A stretch of DNA of 64,000 bases from Fibrobacter succinogenes (lineage in GTDB: Bacteria; Fibrobacterota; Fibrobacteria; Fibrobacterales; Fibrobacteraceae), in assembly GCA_902791475.1 (NCBI GenBank), contig CADAWC010000011.1, forward strand, positions 1 to 64,000. Reading direction: 5' to 3'. Below the pieces are notes generated by a model. That model made no database searches. It was not told the DNA's origin and saw nothing but the letters and a program-made list of their open reading frames with translations. A program made the position numbers and the translations under genes. Of this stretch, positions 16,969 through 25,562 are shown in pieces; within the stretch, counting starts at the first letter, position 1, and each line of letters opens with the position of its first letter.

Positions 16969-17835
16969 TTATCGCATTTGTTCGCGGCAAATTTCCGCTG
17001 CTGAGCGCCCGTCCGGAGACTTAAAGTCGAGCATTTCCTGCAACGAAATCGCGGCCTGCTCCAGTTCTGGAGTCGAAGCACACGTATTGTTCGAAAGAAT
17101 CATCTGCAAATACTGCTTTTTACGGTCCAGATTGCATTCATTGCCGTAAATCGAAGCAAGCTTGTACATACCCGCGCAAGCCTTCATCCCGTTCGGATTG
17201 GAATCTACGAGATTCGTGAGGAGCGTCTTTGCCTTTGCCGCCTGATTCGCTTCAATCAAACAAAGCGACATCCAGTAGAGAGCGCCTTCAGCCATTTCGC
17301 CCTTTTTCACAAGCTCATAAACCTGCTTAAAGCCATTGTACGCAAGCTTGTATTCGCCACGGTGATAATCCGAATGAGCGGCATTGAACATCGTTTCCGC
17401 TTCAATCATCTTTTCAGCATTGGCGTCCGGTTCCATCACGGCGCTAGCCACGCCATTGTTCACCACGACCTTCTTTGCCAAAATCTTGTCAGACTTGCCA
17501 AGTAGCAAATCCAAGCGGTAAATGATTTCTTCCTGACGTGTATCGCGGCGGACCGTTTCTTCGCTCATGCGATTCGAAAGCACCGTCACTTCGGCCTGCA
17601 AGCGCTTTTGCGCCACTGCAGAAGCATCAAGCTGAGCCTTCACGCTATCGAGTTCAGCACGGAGCGCAGCATTTTCTGCCGAAAGAGCCTTGTACGCCGA
17701 ATCATTCTTAGCAATGACATCGTCACCGACTGCACGCATTTCTTTTGTACGCAACATCGTAATGCTACTGCAACCCGAAAGCACAAAAGATGCCAAAACA
17801 ACGCCAAGAGATAAAGTCTTCAAATTCACAATCAA
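16969..17835 (-). CDS. cpoB: CpoB/YbgF-like TPR lipoprotein of the Tol-Pal operon
   Basis: 288 residues. The signal peptide has lipobox LSGC (Cys ~22), then a coiled coil (residues ~45-110, SAENAALRAELDSVKAQLDAS...) and a TPR-like region from ~150 (FNAAHSDYHRGEYKLAYNGFKQVYEL). That is the CpoB layout: a trimerising coiled coil plus a TolA-binding TPR domain that coordinates peptidoglycan synthesis with outer-membrane constriction. E. coli CpoB is periplasmic and soluble; here a lipid anchor is predicted. It is the last gene of the tol operon, 12 nt after pal. Confidence 0.85.
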   Translation of the reverse strand: MIVNLKTLSLGVVLASFVLSGCSSITMLRTKEMRAVGDDVIAKNDSAYKALSAENAALRAELDSVKAQLDASAVAQKRLQAEVTVLSNRMSEETVRRDTRQEEIIYRLDLLLGKSDKILAKKVVVNNGVASAVMEPDANAEKMIEAETMFNAAHSDYHRGEYKLAYNGFKQVYELVKKGEMAEGALYWMSLCLIEANQAAKAKTLLTNLVDSNPNGMKACAGMYKLASIYGNECNLDRKKQYLQMILSNNTCASTPELEQAAISLQEMLDFKSPDGRSAAEICREQMR

Positions 17836-17847
17836 GTCCTCCCCAAA

Positions 17848-18426
17848 CTATTGATCAATGGACACGCGGAAATGCGCTCTGCGATTCTTGGAATACGCCG
17901 TTTCGTCAGTTCCCTGAACCTTCGGACGTTCCTTGCCATAGCTCACTGAAACAAGCCTGTTGGCATCCACGCCGTACGCAATCAAGAACTCACGCACCAC
18001 AGTCGATCGGCGAGCACCCAGAGAAATGTTGTAGTCTTCGGTACCGCGAGCATCCGTATGGCCTTCAACAGTCACGATAAAGCGAGTTTCGTTGACCAGG
18101 ATTTCAGCCACTTGCGCGAGCAAACGCTTTGCATTCTCGGTCAATTCGGAGCGGTCATAGTCAAAGTACACATCTTCGAGCATGATGCGGTTGATCAATT
18201 CTTCCAAACGTGCACGTTCTGCTTCAAGTCGTTCCGCTTCCAAACGAGCCAAAGAATCCGCACTCAACGTATCTGCCACAAGCGCATCGAGATTGAGCGT
18301 CGAATCCGCAGGAGCTTCCGGCGCCGTTTGCGGTTGCGGATCCGTTTCAGGCTTTTCCTTGCTGCAGCCCCATGCTAAAAGCGCAACAGCCGTACCCATC
18401 AAAGCAAGTTTAATGACCTTACCCAT
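17848..18426 (-). CDS. pal: Peptidoglycan-associated lipoprotein Pal (OmpA C-terminal domain)
   Basis: 192 residues with lipobox LLAWGC, an Ala/Pro linker, a short Leu/Glu-rich segment, then an OmpA-like peptidoglycan-binding domain. VYFDYDRSELTENAKRLLAQVAEIL, VEGHTDARGTEDYN and LGARRSTVV cover the domain's conserved segments, including the diaminopimelate-binding NxxLGxRR-type region. It anchors the outer membrane to the cell wall with TolB. Its position between tolB and cpoB is canonical. Confidence 0.94.
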   Translation of the reverse strand: MGKVIKLALMGTAVALLAWGCSKEKPETDPQPQTAPEAPADSTLNLDALVADTLSADSLARLEAERLEAERARLEELINRIMLEDVYFDYDRSELTENAKRLLAQVAEILVNETRFIVTVEGHTDARGTEDYNISLGARRSTVVREFLIAYGVDANRLVSVSYGKERPKVQGTDETAYSKNRRAHFRVSIDQ

Positions 18427-18437
18427 AATTCACTCCT

Positions 18438-19724
18438 CTATTTAAATTTTTTCTCGTCAAAGAACCAGGACCAAGTCGGTGACGTATTTTCGCTACCATT
18501 CGTAATGCGAGTCACGCCGCTCCCATCTTTACGCATAATATAAATTTGATAATTACCGCCACGGTCACTGGCAAATGCAATCAGCTTGCCATCGGGCGAC
18601 CAAGTCGGGTGTTCGTTATTCCCTGCGTTCGAGGTCAGCTGGATAATATCCGTACCATCGAGAGCACAGGTATAAATATTCATCTTGCCATCGTCCATCG
18701 ACGTGTAGACAATGCGATCACCTTCTGGTGACCAGCTTGCACGTTCATTGTAATGGCCCATGTACGTAATGCGTCGCACGTCCGTGCCATCCTTCCCTAC
18801 CGCGTACACTTGCGGAGAACCGCCACGGTCACTCGTAAAGAGCACTTCGCTTGCAAACGGGCTCCAAGAGGGGCTCACCTGATTTGATTTCAAGTGCAAG
18901 AACTTCTGTGCAGAGCCCGTCTTCATGTCGCCACGATAAAGTTCCGTCTTTGCACCTTCCGTCACCGAGAAAAGGAGTTCACCGGTCTTCGGGTTTACAG
19001 CCGGGCTAAACGTCTGCTTGAATTGCGTAAAGAGCGGGGTTTCCTTGCCGCCAAACGTGATGGCGTAAAGGTTCGGGCGTTGCTTGCGGAAGTTCACATA
19101 CACAAGGCCCTTGTTGCCCTTCTGCCAAACCGGCATCATATTGATTGAAGAATCACGCGTAATCTGGCGACGAGAAAAACCATCGTAATCCGAAATCACG
19201 ACCTGCTTCACGCCATCGATTTTCGAAACATAAGCAAGCTTTGTCGAAGCGACACCACGTTCCCCGAACAAGCGATAAACGACCTTGTCAAAGAACGAAT
19301 GCACCGCCTGACGCACGTCATAAGGCTTCACGGTATAACTTTCGCCAAGCAATACGTCCTTCGTCTCGGAAGCATACAGATAGCAATCAAGCTTGATTTT
19401 TCCGTTCGAAAGCTTGGTCGCATTGCCGGTCACGTACTGGCGGGCGCGTTTTTTGCTAAAAAGCACCAAGTCAAACTTGTCCGAATTCACGGCTTCAAAA
19501 CGCCCCGTGAGGTTTGCATCACGCGTCAAAATCAAATGCGGAGCTTCATTTGTCCACTTGATGTTTCCATTTTCTTCAAAAGGCACAACGCCAATCGGCA
19601 TCGTCTGGAATACCGAAATTCCCACATCCACAGCAATCGTATCAATCGCCGCAAACGCAGGCACCGCAAGCGCCATCGCAACAAGCACAAAAAGTAATTT
19701 TATTTTATTCATCATAAACCTCAT
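18438..19724 (-). CDS. tolB: Tol-Pal system periplasmic protein TolB
   Basis: 428 residues with a Sec signal peptide (LLFVLVAMALAVPAFA), an N-terminal TolA-contacting domain and a C-terminal beta-propeller built of repeats such as WSPEGDRIVYTS, WSPDGKLIAFASDRGGNYQIYIM and WSPFASEVLFTSDRGGSPQVY. TolB shuttles between TolA and Pal. It ends TAG 9 nt before pal, with an AGGAGTG site for the pal ATG. Confidence 0.95.
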   Translation of the reverse strand: MRFMMNKIKLLFVLVAMALAVPAFAAIDTIAVDVGISVFQTMPIGVVPFEENGNIKWTNEAPHLILTRDANLTGRFEAVNSDKFDLVLFSKKRARQYVTGNATKLSNGKIKLDCYLYASETKDVLLGESYTVKPYDVRQAVHSFFDKVVYRLFGERGVASTKLAYVSKIDGVKQVVISDYDGFSRRQITRDSSINMMPVWQKGNKGLVYVNFRKQRPNLYAITFGGKETPLFTQFKQTFSPAVNPKTGELLFSVTEGAKTELYRGDMKTGSAQKFLHLKSNQVSPSWSPFASEVLFTSDRGGSPQVYAVGKDGTDVRRITYMGHYNERASWSPEGDRIVYTSMDDGKMNIYTCALDGTDIIQLTSNAGNNEHPTWSPDGKLIAFASDRGGNYQIYIMRKDGSGVTRITNGSENTSPTWSWFFDEKKFK

Positions 19725-19732
19725 TGTAGTTA

Positions 19733-19837
19733 CTAGTTAATAGTTACTTCGCCCTTCGGGCTAGTTACTAGAATTTGCTATAAGAACATCTCTAGTAACT
19801 AGTAACTTAGAACTCATAACTGTGCCGAAGGCACCTC
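19733..19837. repeat. Composite word-array spacer with two short hairpins
   Basis: AGTTACTAGTTAATAG, CTAGTTACTAG and CTAGTAACTAGTAAC words flank CGCCCTTCGGGC and GTGCCGAAGGCAC hairpins. On the minus strand the array starts at the TAG stop of the tolA-like gene and runs to the tolB leader. It is the same family as 37680 and 61768. Confidence 0.6.
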
Positions 19838-20770
19838 CTAGTTCGGCGTAAAGTTAAATTGCAACACAAGACTTGAACCCTTGTACGTCGGCGGAAGTTC
19901 CGGCAACTTCGAAATCTTCACCGCACGCATCGACAAGTGATCCCACGCGCTGTTCGACGAAGAACGCTTGAGGAACACGCTAGCAATCGCACCCGAGCGT
20001 TCAACTGTAAACTGTACCGTCGTTTTTGCATCACGATCAATCGTCAGTCCGCTTGGCGGATTGAAATTGCTCATGATTTTCGCTTTCGCACGTTCCAGGA
20101 ACACCTGCATCAGCGGGTCCATATCAATCGGATTTACCGCCTTAAGACTCGGCAATTCAAACGACTTCTGCAAATTCAAATCGTCGATATCAAAGTCGTC
20201 ATCCTTCGGCTTTTTCGCAGGCTTCTTCTCGACCTTCTTCTTTTCAACTGTTTTTTTAGCGACCTTTTCCACCGGCTTTTCAACAGGCTTCTCGACGGGC
20301 TTCGGCTTTTCGACTTTTTCTTCCGGTTTCTTCTCTTCGGCCTTGGGTTCCGGCACAGGCACGGGTTCAGGCGTATCCGGCTTCACTTCGGGAGCAGGCT
20401 CTTCGGGGACTTGCGGAGCTTCCGGCTCTAGCGTTTTTTCCGGAGTCGGCTCTGGAGCAGGTTCTGGTTCCGGTGTCGTTTCAGGTACAGGTTCCGGCGG
20501 TTGCGGAGGCGGCGGTTCCACCTTCGGCGCTTGTTGCGGTTCTGGTTCCGGCATCGGGGCGTGAGCCGCAGGCTGCTTTACCGGTTCATCGACTTGAACC
20601 ATCTCGAACACGGGAATTTCTTCGGCAGGCTTACTCAAATCAATGTTGTTGAGAGCGATCAAAGTTCCGACAACTGCCAAATGAAACACGACAGCACACA
20701 CGATAATCTTGAACAAAGATCCATCGTTTTCCGTCTCGAAATATTGGATATGGTCCCTATTTCTTTTCAT
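19838..20770 (-). CDS. tolA: TolA-like protein with TonB C-terminal domain
   Basis: 310 residues. There is a short cytoplasmic N-terminus, one membrane helix (FKIIVCAVVFHLAVVGTLIALNN), a long Pro/Glu/Lys-rich periplasmic linker (~residues 60-205) with EKPVEKPVEKV-type repeats, and a C-terminal TonB/TolA fold (TVQFTVERSGAIASVFLKR...LQFNF). The linker spans the periplasm so that TolQR can pull on TolB/Pal. The operon position supports TolA over TonB. It overlaps tolR by 14 nt. Confidence 0.88.
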   Translation of the reverse strand: MKRNRDHIQYFETENDGSLFKIIVCAVVFHLAVVGTLIALNNIDLSKPAEEIPVFEMVQVDEPVKQPAAHAPMPEPEPQQAPKVEPPPPQPPEPVPETTPEPEPAPEPTPEKTLEPEAPQVPEEPAPEVKPDTPEPVPVPEPKAEEKKPEEKVEKPKPVEKPVEKPVEKVAKKTVEKKKVEKKPAKKPKDDDFDIDDLNLQKSFELPSLKAVNPIDMDPLMQVFLERAKAKIMSNFNPPSGLTIDRDAKTTVQFTVERSGAIASVFLKRSSSNSAWDHLSMRAVKISKLPELPPTYKGSSLVLQFNFTPN

Positions 20771-21173
20771 TTACCAGTTCATCTTTTGGAGTCATTGTCA
20801 AGAAACCAAGCTTCGTTACACCGAGCTTTTGCACCAGCGTCACAACCTTCATCACAAAGCCGTAACTTACAGCCTCGTCCGAATTGATGACCACAGCCAT
20901 TTCGCCGTTCCACAGAGACTTGAAAATGCTCTCGAAACTTTCCATGTCTACCTGCATATCGGCGATGAAAATTTCAAGGTTCTTGGTGATGGATACTTTC
21001 AGAAGTTTCTGCTGTTCCATCGTCGGAGCCTTGACCTGCGGAAGATTGACCTTCACGCCCTGGCTCATCAACGGTGCGCACAAAATAAATACAATCAAGA
21101 TGGCGAACACGATATCAATCATGTTCGTGAGGTTGAGTTCCTGCTTTAAGTCCTTACGGCGGCTGCGTTTCAC
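20757..21173 (-). CDS. tolR: TolR/ExbD-type proton-channel subunit
   Basis: 138 residues: a basic N-terminus (MKRSRRKDLKQELNL), one helix with the essential channel aspartate (NMIDIVFAILIVFILCAPLM) and a periplasmic domain. With TolQ it converts proton-motive force into motion of TolA. It overlaps tolQ by 4 nt (ATGA type) and the tolA-like gene by 14 nt, indicating tight translational coupling. Confidence 0.94.
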   Translation of the reverse strand: MKRSRRKDLKQELNLTNMIDIVFAILIVFILCAPLMSQGVKVNLPQVKAPTMEQQKLLKVSITKNLEIFIADMQVDMESFESIFKSLWNGEMAVVINSDEAVSYGFVMKVVTLVQKLGVTKLGFLTMTPKDELVNEKK

Positions 21174-21883
21174 GCTTCCTCCTCGGCAACTCCTTCAACA
21201 GCGAGCATGTCATCTCTCTTGAACAAGCTCAAAACTTGCGATCCAAAGTTGTAATACGATGTTTCGTTAGAACCATTCTTCGAGGTAAAGTAATTGTAGC
21301 CGGCAGAGGCAGGTATTGCCACCAAGAGGCCCGCCACCGTAGTGATAAGAGCCATGGCAATACCCGGAGCGACAACAGTCAAATCCGCAGAACCGTGATG
21401 ACCAATCTGGAAGAAAGCGATCATGATGCCCCAAACGGTACCGAGCAAACCAAAGAACGGAGCCAAGTTAGAACTTGTGGCAAGGAAAGTCAAATAGCGG
21501 TCCTCACCCATGCGGATTCCTTCAATCGAACGCTGAATAGCATCTTCGAGTAAGGAGGAACGATGCTGAATAGATTCGTAAGTTACTTTACCCTTGAACT
21601 TGGACACTTCGTTCAAGACTTCAACACTCAACAAGCGGAGTGCGCTATCGTTCGAAACCGTGCAAAGTTTTTGGAGTTCAGAGAAATGCTTGAGCTTGCA
21701 AAATTCCTTAAAGAACTTGGCGTTCGCGCGCAAATTTGATTTATGCTTAAAGAATTTCACGATGATGATGCCCCAGGAGCCAAGCGACATAAAGGCGAGA
21801 ATCCCGAGAATAACCATGGTCACAATATCGGACTGCGTAATCATTTGCAGGACGGGTACTGTATTGTTCAAGACAACCTCCAA
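21170..21883 (-). CDS. tolQ: TolQ/ExbB/MotA-family proton channel
   Basis: 237 residues with three predicted helices. The TolQ signature LAPFFGLLGTVWGIMIAFFQIG and the third helix GIAMALITTVAGLLVAIPASAGYN are clear. It is the first gene of the tolQRAB-pal-cpoB operon and its start overlaps nothing, so the operon promoter should lie in 21884-21960. Confidence 0.95.
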   Translation of the reverse strand: MEVVLNNTVPVLQMITQSDIVTMVILGILAFMSLGSWGIIIVKFFKHKSNLRANAKFFKEFCKLKHFSELQKLCTVSNDSALRLLSVEVLNEVSKFKGKVTYESIQHRSSLLEDAIQRSIEGIRMGEDRYLTFLATSSNLAPFFGLLGTVWGIMIAFFQIGHHGSADLTVVAPGIAMALITTVAGLLVAIPASAGYNYFTSKNGSNETSYYNFGSQVLSLFKRDDMLAVEGVAEEEA

Positions 21884-22063
21884 AATTTTACAAAAATATA
21901 CGTACTATATTATAATACAAAAAAGCACTATAGAAAGTGTCTTTTCATGCGTTTAACAACACTTTTTTTGACAAATGCCGCAAAACAACATCTTCGCAAA
22001 ATATTTTTTGTATATTAAAGTCACAAAACAATATATCAGGATTTTAATTCCAAGGAGAAAACA

Positions 22064-22603
22064 ATGAAAAAACTCATCGCATGTTTCGCACTTGCTGCAC
22101 TCTTCGCAGGTTGCTCCAGCAATCCTCCGCAGACTCCGCAAGAAAAGCAGGCTAGCCTTCTCATCGAAATGCAGATGCAGAAGAAGAGCTACCTCAAGCA
22201 GCACATTCCGGCAGGTATCGGTATTGGCGAATCTGCGGACGAACAGATTGCTCTTGAAAAGGCCGACCAGAACGCTCGCGTAGACCTCGCCAAGTCCATC
22301 GATTCTTACACCAAGGCTCTTGTCAAGAACTTCAAGGAAGATGTGAGCGACGAAATTGCCGAACACTTCCAGAGCACGTCCAAGACCTCCGTCAGCCAGC
22401 GCCTCAATGGTGCAACGCTCAACGATGTCAAGGTTGAAACCACTCCCGATGGCAAATTCAAAATCTACGGTGTGATGACGCTCGACTCTGACCTCGTCTC
22501 CGAATACATCAAGATGCTTGAACAGCAGGAAAAGAAAGAAGAAGCTGAAAAGATTCGCGCCGCTGCTGAAAAGGCATACGCTGAACTTGATGAAATGGAC
22601 TAA
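22064..22603 (+). CDS. LPP20-family lipoprotein
   Basis: 179 residues with lipobox LFAGC (Cys ~17) and a body resembling LPP20/LPP-like lipoproteins: GIGIGESADEQIALEKADQNARVDLAKSI is the typical region in which residues after a glycine-rich turn feed a helix. A Lys/Glu-rich coiled tail (MLEQQEKKEEAEKIRAAAEKAY) is present. Role unknown, probably envelope. An AAGGAGA site precedes ATG and TATATTA lies ~45 nt upstream. Confidence 0.8.
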   Translation: MKKLIACFALAALFAGCSSNPPQTPQEKQASLLIEMQMQKKSYLKQHIPAGIGIGESADEQIALEKADQNARVDLAKSIDSYTKALVKNFKEDVSDEIAEHFQSTSKTSVSQRLNGATLNDVKVETTPDGKFKIYGVMTLDSDLVSEYIKMLEQQEKKEEAEKIRAAAEKAYAELDEMD

Positions 22604-22630
22604 TAATCCTACTTAAGTTTCAAGCAAAAA

Positions 22631-22659
22631 GACATTGGCTAAGCCAATGTCTTTTTTTT
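22631..22659 (+). terminator. Terminator after LPP20 gene
   Basis: GACATTGGC-TAA-GCCAATGTC followed by eight T: a perfect 9-bp stem. Confidence 0.93.
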
Positions 22660-22691
22660 AATCGCGCTACGCGCCCATTAGTACGCGCCAA

Positions 22692-24029
22692 TTAACGGTG
22701 TTCGTTTGTCGTAGGTTCCATCCCACGGAAAAATGCGAGCCCGTCAAAATCGTCCTTGAGCGCCTGCACAGTAGCCCCGATCATATAAAGGCTACCCGTA
22801 ATGAGCACAGGCGAACCATCCGTAACGCTTGCACAAACTTCATTGAGATACCCGCGGGAAAACTCGCCCGCACTTGCGACATTCAGTCCAAGCTTTTCAA
22901 GCTCGCTCTGCAAATCAATGAGCTCGCGGAATCGCGGATACGGCGTACGCGTGATATGCCAAGCGCTCACGTGCGGAGCCATGAGCTTGAGCATCTCGCC
23001 CACATCCTTGTCGCGAAGCGCACCAAACACGCAATGGAACTTCTGATTCGGGTAATACTTGTCAAGCGTCTCGACCAGGCGACGAACCGCGTGGGAATTG
23101 TGAGCGCCATCTAGAATAAACTTCGTCACACCATTTGCATCAATAAGCTTTTGCATACGGCCCGCCCAGGAGCGAGTCGTAAGAGTCGTGAGCGCAAGAG
23201 CGTCGTCGTAAACAATTCCTTTATTCACAACAGCATCCGCAACAGAAATGTTGCGCGACTTTTGTAAAAACAGTTCCGCGGCCTTAAGAGAAAGGCTTGC
23301 ATTTTCGACGTAATGTTGTCCTAAATTCGGGAGTTCAATATCGTTACGGATTTCAGGAACGACACACGAGCAACCATGCGAAGCCGCAAAAACTTTCGCT
23401 TCGGCAATCAAAGCTTCGCTCAAGCCACCCAAGACAAAAGTCTTGCTACAGCCATTTGAAATGATACTTTGTGCAGAACCCGCCACCCCCATTTTTTCCT
23501 TGAGGATTGCCGATTCTGTGCTACCGAGAACTTCCGTGTGTTCCAGCCCAATGCTCGTGAGCACAATCAGTTCACCGTCGGCAACGGCAGTGCTATCCAA
23601 GCGACCGCCCATACCCGCTTCCAAGACCGCCACATCGATGTTCTGTTCTGCGTAATAGAGGAATGCGACAATCGTCAAAACTTCAAAGAACGTCGGTTCC
23701 ACTTGCGTTTTTTCGGCTGCAGACTTGACCTGCATAATCAGGCGGTCGAGCGATTCATCATCAATCGGCAAATCGTTCACGCGGATGCGTTCACGCATGC
23801 TCACCAAGTGCGGACTCGTATAAAGCCCCGTCTTGAGGCCGTGCGCCTGCAAAACACCCGACAAGTAATAGCTCGTCGAGCCCTTGCCATTCGTGCCAAC
23901 AACATGAATCGTCTTAAACTTTTTTTGAGGATTTCCGAGAGCTTCGCAAAGTTTACGGGTAGAAGCAAGACCCGGCATCATCCCGAATATGAGGCGGGAA
24001 TTCAAATATTCCAATCCGTTCTGAATCAT
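22692..24029 (-). CDS. folC: Folylpolyglutamate synthase / dihydrofolate synthase
   Basis: 445 residues from the ATG at 24029 (an upstream in-frame TTG at 24035 is less likely). A Mur-ligase-type ATP-dependent amide ligase that adds glutamate to dihydropteroate and folates. P-loop VVGTNGKGSTSYYLSG, GLYTSPHL, EAGMGGRLDSTA and ILDGAHNSHAVRRL are diagnostic. No SD is present; TATATT lies 7 nt upstream of the ATG, suggesting leaderless initiation. The first ~72 bp, including the -10, are duplicated at 24388-24461. Confidence 0.95.
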   Translation of the reverse strand: MIQNGLEYLNSRLIFGMMPGLASTRKLCEALGNPQKKFKTIHVVGTNGKGSTSYYLSGVLQAHGLKTGLYTSPHLVSMRERIRVNDLPIDDESLDRLIMQVKSAAEKTQVEPTFFEVLTIVAFLYYAEQNIDVAVLEAGMGGRLDSTAVADGELIVLTSIGLEHTEVLGSTESAILKEKMGVAGSAQSIISNGCSKTFVLGGLSEALIAEAKVFAASHGCSCVVPEIRNDIELPNLGQHYVENASLSLKAAELFLQKSRNISVADAVVNKGIVYDDALALTTLTTRSWAGRMQKLIDANGVTKFILDGAHNSHAVRRLVETLDKYYPNQKFHCVFGALRDKDVGEMLKLMAPHVSAWHITRTPYPRFRELIDLQSELEKLGLNVASAGEFSRGYLNEVCASVTDGSPVLITGSLYMIGATVQALKDDFDGLAFFRGMEPTTNEHR

Positions 24030-24108
24030 GGTCAATAATATAGAAAGTTAGGGCACCTGCGGTGGAAATTGCGGAATTTCGAGCGATTTTTAGGCGTTTC
24101 CTGCGATT

Positions 24109-24321
24109 TTTACGTACTATAAGGCAAATAAAAAAGTTGTTAGTACGTAAAAACAAGATTCTAGTTTATCCACAACATTCATAATATTTCCATTTTACGT
24201 ACTAAAAGGGCTCATAGGCACAAATCAGTACGTAAAACAGCCTCCCATAAATTTAATTTGTATATAAAATTAAAGCTATTTACGTACTTAAACAGGAAAA
24301 TTTCCACGCCAAGTACGTAAC
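24109..24321. repeat. Three inverted TTTACGTACT pairs at exact 85-bp period
   Basis: TTTACGTACT occurs at 24109, 24194 and 24279. Its inverted partner AGTACGTAA(A/C) occurs at 24142, 24227 and 24312. Both series step by exactly 85 bp, giving gaps of 23, 42, 23, 42 and 23 nt. The intervening sequence is not conserved. It lies in the divergent folC/endonuclease spacer; a single DnaA-box-like TTATCCACA lies in the first 42-nt gap. Confidence 0.85.
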
Positions 24322-24387
24322 ACACAAATTAAGCACTCAATTTTAGCCCTGAAAAACAAACTTTCGGCATAGAAAAACGCAAAAACA

Positions 24388-24461
24388 GGCACCATCCCGA
24401 ATTATGAGGCGGGAATTCAAATATTCCAATCCGTTCTGAATCATGGGCTATAATATAGAAA
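24388..24461 (-). repeat. Duplicated 5' end of folC
   Basis: It repeats folC bases 23974-24045 with a few substitutions and one inserted A, including TATATTAT, the ATG and the codons for MIQNGLEYLNSRLI. The insertion shifts the frame and the copy stops after ~33 codons. It is 415 bp from the original in the same orientation. Confidence 0.85.
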
Positions 24462-24464
24462 TAG

Positions 24465-24615
24465 TGATTAGTAGGAAGTAGACAGTAGACAGTAGGAAGT
24501 ACGAGGTGTCATCCTGAGCGAAGGGTGAAACCCGGAGTCGAAGGATCCAGGGAAGTGGTTGGTGATTAGTAGGAAGAAGACAGTAGACAGTGAGCAGTGG
24601 TTAGTGTTTATGAAA
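24465..24615. repeat. GTAGACAGTAGGAAG word arrays flanking a REP-like element
   Basis: GATTAGTAGGAAGTAGACAG, GTAGACAGTAGGAAG and, after a REP-like core at 24508-24552 (GTCATCCTGAGC...GGATCC), a second array with the same words (GTGATTAGTAGGAAGAAGAC...). Similar words occur at 34868, 56421 and 62519. Confidence 0.6.
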
Positions 24616-24721
24616 AATGGTTAATCCACCCTTCATTTCATGATCCTGTTTACTTAACCACTGTTTACCGACCACTAAAATGATTACATTTCTATCACAC
24701 ATAAAAAGAGGTTTTGTTTAT

Positions 24722-25465
24722 ATGAAAGTTTCAGCAAGCGCTGTCGCTTTGATTCTTTGCGTTTTCGCAGCATTTTCGTTTGCGAAAGTCGATCCTGAGG
24801 CCGCACCCCGTCACTACAACTACCGCGATGCGGGCAAGCAAATGAGGCGCATCTACTACGGCGAACTCCAGGAGACAATCTACTGCGGTTGCCGCTACCT
24901 CGACAAAAAACACGTGGACTTTAGCACCTGCAACTACAAGCCGCGCGAAAACCCAAACCGCAAAAGCCTCGAACGCACCAAGCGCATCGAGTGGGAACAC
25001 ATCGTGACCGCCCACAACATGGGTAAGCACCTCCCCTGCTGGCGTGACGGCGGCCGCAAGAACTGCAGCGCCAATGACTCCACGTTCAAAATCATGGAAG
25101 GCGACCTCCACAACCTCTACCCCGCCATCGGCGAAGTGAACGGAGACCGCAACAACTTCATGTTCAGCCAGTGGACGAACAACCCAGCCCCCATGTACGG
25201 CGAGTGCGAAACCATCGTCGATTTCAAGGAAAAGAAGGTCCAACCCCGCAAAGAAGTCCGAGGCCTGATTGCCCGCGTGCATTTCTACATGGAAAAGACC
25301 TACAACATCAACCTTTCCAAGCAAGACCGCAAGCTTTTCGAAGCCTGGGACAAGATGTACCCCGTCACCGAGCGCGAATGCGAACGAGACCGCCGCATTT
25401 TCAAGGTCCAGGGCGACCACAACCCCTTCGTCTTCGAGAAATGCCAAGATTCTGTTGACAAGTAG
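24722..25465 (+). CDS. endA: Secreted endonuclease I (EndA/NucM family)
   Basis: 247 residues from ATG 24722, chosen because an AAGAGG site precedes it and the signal peptide (MKVSASAVALILCVFAAFSFA) then starts cleanly; an upstream ATG at 24680 lacks this. The DNase I-like His-Cys-rich fold shows IEWEHIVTAHNMG, EGDLHNLYPAIGEVNGDRNN and the C-terminal HNPFVFEKC. Several cysteines (CGCRY, C...C) suggest disulfides. A periplasmic or secreted nuclease that cleaves double-stranded DNA, possibly scavenging. Confidence 0.92.
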   Translation: MKVSASAVALILCVFAAFSFAKVDPEAAPRHYNYRDAGKQMRRIYYGELQETIYCGCRYLDKKHVDFSTCNYKPRENPNRKSLERTKRIEWEHIVTAHNMGKHLPCWRDGGRKNCSANDSTFKIMEGDLHNLYPAIGEVNGDRNNFMFSQWTNNPAPMYGECETIVDFKEKKVQPRKEVRGLIARVHFYMEKTYNINLSKQDRKLFEAWDKMYPVTERECERDRRIFKVQGDHNPFVFEKCQDSVDK

Positions 25466-25546
25466 TGAACATTTGACTAAATTTGAAGTCCAAATCTCGC
25501 ATGTCGTGCCAAGCTCTGCCAACTTGCGAGCGTAACCAAAGAGCTT

Positions 25547-25557
25547 CCTCAAAGAGG
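25547..25557 (+). promoter_or_regulatory. rpsD SD-sequestering hairpin (candidate)
   Basis: CCTC-AAA-GAGG would pair the ribosome-binding site of rpsD. A larger CTCGCA (25496) / TGCGAG (25525) stem lies upstream. Ribosomal protein S4 autoregulates translation in other bacteria; whether this leader does so is inference. Confidence 0.3.
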
Positions 25558-25562
25558 TAAAT

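Noticed and set aside
24168..24176. DnaA box (TTATCCACA) suggesting a replication origin
   Set aside because: Only one exact box in the region, no cluster, and no dnaA/dnaN/gidA neighbours.
24109..24321. CRISPR array
   Set aside because: Repeats are only 10 nt, alternate in orientation, and no cas genes are present; spacing 23/42 is unlike CRISPR.
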